Origin: CAVZLD01 sp964522605
GTDB taxonomy: Bacteria; Planctomycetota; Planctomycetia; Pirellulales; Pirellulaceae
Length of the DNA stretch: 7,382 nt
Assembly: GCA_964522605.1 (NCBI GenBank)
Contig: CAZFWV010000339.1
Span: forward strand, 1 to 7,382
Direction: 5' to 3'
Position 1 is the first letter of the stretch; each line of letters begins with the position of its first letter. This document shows, in pieces, positions 5,798-7,382 of the stretch. A program made the position numbers and the translations under genes. A model generated the notes under the pieces. It saw only the letters and a program-made list of their open reading frames with translations. It was not told the DNA's origin and ran no database searches.

Positions 5798-6343
5798 TTA
5801 CGATTCCGAAGTTCCGGGCCCGGCCGATACAAAGACTTGTGCAGGACGAATGACTCGGTCGTGAAGCGTATATCCCGGTTGTAGGACGCGCGTCACCGTT
5901 CCCTTAGGTTCAGCGCTCGGTTCCTGCATCATGGCCTGATGGTGGGCCGGATCGAAGGCGGCTCCCTGAGCGGCGACGGGGGTACAGTCGTGCTTTCCCA
6001 GAACATCCAGGAGCAACTGGTGCACCATTTTGAAGCCCTCCAGTAATCCCGCACCATCCGGCGACTGGTGCGCTGCCTCGATTGCCCGCTCCATGTTGTC
6101 CAACACGGGCAGCAGATCGGTCAGCAGCGGCTGGTTCGCGTACCGGCGAGCCTCCTGGATCTCCCGCTGAAAGCGGCGGCGTACATTTTCGGTTTCCGCC
6201 TGGGCCCGCAGCAGCCGATCACGCGTCGCTTCCAACTCCGCTTCGCAAGCGGCCGGATCGTGTGCCACTTGTTCGTCCTGCAACGCTTCGTCGGCGGGCT
6301 CGGGATTCTGGCTCGATTGAGGATCAGGGCGTTTTTCGGCCAC
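5798..6343 (-). CDS. grpE: Nucleotide exchange factor GrpE
   Basis: A 181-residue GrpE, the cytoplasmic factor that releases ADP from DnaK and so resets the Hsp70 folding cycle. The first 30 residues are polar and disordered. A long helical, coiled-coil segment follows (about 33-70, including RAQAETENVRRRFQREI), which forms the GrpE dimer stalk. Next comes the conserved LLTDLLPVLDNMERAI segment (about 73-88). The C-terminal beta-domain that contacts DnaK is marked by GTVTRVLQPGYTLHDRVIRP at about 148-167, matching the family signature, then AQVFVS. Length is normal for bacteria. The start is GTG 6343 with a strong AGGAGGT 6 bases upstream that overlaps the dnaJ stop codon. It is transcribed with dnaJ and probably with the FmdB-like gene. 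Confidence 0.96.
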   Translation of the reverse strand: MAEKRPDPQSSQNPEPADEALQDEQVAHDPAACEAELEATRDRLLRAQAETENVRRRFQREIQEARRYANQPLLTDLLPVLDNMERAIEAAHQSPDGAGLLEGFKMVHQLLLDVLGKHDCTPVAAQGAAFDPAHHQAMMQEPSAEPKGTVTRVLQPGYTLHDRVIRPAQVFVSAGPGTSES

Positions 6344-6349
6344 GCGGTT

Positions 6350-6356
6350 ACCTCCT
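6350..6356 (-). promoter_or_regulatory. Strong grpE ribosome-binding site overlapping the dnaJ stop
   Basis: On the minus strand AGGAGGT lies 6 bases before the GTG start of grpE and shares its first two bases with the dnaJ TAG stop (6355-6357). A ribosome terminating on dnaJ is therefore already on the grpE initiation site, which favours coupled production of the two proteins. Confidence 0.85.
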
Positions 6357-7382
6357 ACGCATCTGACGAGGATTCTTCTTCTGGACTCGTCAGGTAATCT
6401 TTCAGTTTCTCTAAGAAGGATTTACGTCGTGGACTGACGTGACGGTTTTCCAATTCGGCGAGGTCGCGGAGCAGCGATTCTTCCTTCGGCGCCAGACGGC
6501 GGGGCACTTCGACGTGAACTTGCACCAACAGGTCCCCGACCCCCGCTCCCCGAAGATCGGGCATCCCGCGCCCTTTCAATCGGAAGATTTCTCCCGATTG
6601 ACACCCCGCGGGAATCATCAGCTGATCGGTCCCGTCCAGGGTGGGAATCTCCAAGTCGGCCCCCAGGGCAGCCTGCGTGTAAGAGATCGGGACTTCCACG
6701 AATAAGTGGACTCCATCTCGGCGAAACAGCGGATGCGGCTGGACGCGGATGAAACAGTAGCAATCGCCGGGAGGACCTCCATCCCGACTGGGCTCGCCTT
6801 CCCCGCTCAGCCGCACGCGTGTGCCGTCATCGACACCAGCGGGGATGGGAACTTCCAGCTTCACGCGCTTCGCCACTACCCCTTGACCACGACAATCCTC
6901 GCACGGGTCGACGATCACCTGACCGGAACCGCGACAGGATGGACAGGTGGTTTGGACCCGAAGGATCCCGGCAGACTGCACCACCTGACCACGTCCGCCG
7001 CAGCGGCGGCAGGTTTCGCCCGTCGAACCGGGCCGACTCCCGGAACCTCGACACCGTCCACACGCTTCACTTCGATCGAATTCGACGTTCCGCGTGACTC
7101 CTTTCGCCGCTTCCGACAGGGTGAGCGTTACCTCACATTTCACGTCCGCGCCGGGATGGGCACGTCCGCGACGCCGGCCCCGACCCCCACCGAAAATATC
7201 GCCGAAGATTCCCCCGCCAAAAATGTCGCCAAACGCGTCGAAAATGTCCTCGACGTCGGTAAAGCCGGCTCCTCCTGCCGGGCCCGAGACGCCCGCGTGT
7301 CCATACCGATCGTAGCGCGTTCGTTTGCCACGATCACTGAGCACTTCGTAGGCCTCAGCAGCCTCCTTGAACAGAGTGACGG
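6355..7382 (-). CDS. dnaJ: Chaperone protein DnaJ (5' end beyond the window)
   Basis: The Hsp40 co-chaperone, which delivers unfolded proteins to DnaK and stimulates its ATPase. The frame is open to the right edge, so the gene is partial: roughly 45 N-terminal residues, including the expected HPD motif, are outside. The codon at 7344-7342 is the GTG valine of EAYEVLSD, not a start. Visible in order are the end of the J-domain (FKEAAEAYEVLSD to YDRYGHAG), a Gly/Phe-rich linker with DAFGDIFGGGIFGDIFGGG, and the zinc-binding domain at about 6880-7062. That domain has four CxxCxGxG repeats: CGRCRGSG, CRRCGGRG, CPSCRGSG and CEDCRGQG. The C-terminal substrate-binding and dimerisation domain follows, with LEVPIPAGVDDGTRVRLSGEG. 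All eight zinc ligands are present, so this is a class A (type I) DnaJ. grpE follows 11 bases downstream. Confidence 0.97.
   Translation of the reverse strand, partial: VTLFKEAAEAYEVLSDRGKRTRYDRYGHAGVSGPAGGAGFTDVEDIFDAFGDIFGGGIFGDIFGGGRGRRRGRAHPGADVKCEVTLTLSEAAKGVTRNVEFDRSEACGRCRGSGSRPGSTGETCRRCGGRGQVVQSAGILRVQTTCPSCRGSGQVIVDPCEDCRGQGVVAKRVKLEVPIPAGVDDGTRVRLSGEGEPSRDGGPPGDCYCFIRVQPHPLFRRDGVHLFVEVPISYTQAALGADLEIPTLDGTDQLMIPAGCQSGEIFRLKGRGMPDLRGAGVGDLLVQVHVEVPRRLAPKEESLLRDLAELENRHVSPRRKSFLEKLKDYLTSPEEESSSDA

Noticed and set aside
6439..7097. Plus-strand reading frames opposite dnaJ
   Set aside because: They are antisense to the conserved DnaJ zinc-finger and C-terminal domains and show no independent motif.
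7140..7344. dnaJ starting at the codon 7344-7342
   Set aside because: This GTG encodes the valine within EAYEVLSD of the J-domain, and the frame continues to the window edge with FKEAAEAYE, so the true start is outside.

Overview
The window comes from a moderately GC-rich bacterial chromosome. Gene content (a two-part ABC-2 exporter with a very large permease, a CPBP protease, a short orphan protein, and dnaJ-grpE-fmdB) together with frequent GTG starts fits a planctomycete or a near relative. That assignment is inference from overall protein style; no taxonomic marker gene is present. Everything is ordinary protein-coding DNA plus one clear palindromic repeat. I see no tRNA, rRNA, CRISPR array, transposase or integrase.

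Layout from left to right. Bases 1-563 hold no convincing gene, only a possible tail of an upstream reading frame and a weak promoter candidate. Bases 564-4107 are a tightly coupled plus-strand operon: a membrane-anchored protein of unknown function, an ABC ATPase and a 605-residue multi-spanning permease. Each junction is a GTGA overlap with a Shine-Dalgarno sequence inside the preceding gene. The operon probably makes one export machine, with the first gene as an extracytoplasmic partner; the transported substrate cannot be read from the sequence.

A CPBP-family intramembrane protease gene (4118-4834, minus strand) converges on the permease with only 10 bases between stop codons. Its upstream side is a roughly 300-base divergent gap. 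This gap carries a near-perfect 28-bp inverted repeat (4896-4968) with a second small hairpin (4971-4988) directly beside it. To its right is a 90-codon plus-strand gene of unknown function (5142-5414).

The right third is a minus-strand chaperone operon read right to left: dnaJ (its J-domain start lies beyond the window), grpE and a FmdB-type zinc-ribbon gene. DnaJ and GrpE are the co-chaperone and nucleotide-exchange factor of DnaK, which is not in the window. The grpE ribosome-binding site overlaps the dnaJ stop codon, so the two are likely translationally coupled.

No wholly new system is evident. The best candidates for a second look are the inverted-repeat element, the unknown first protein of the ABC operon, the two-fold internal repeat in the permease, and the small unknown gene.
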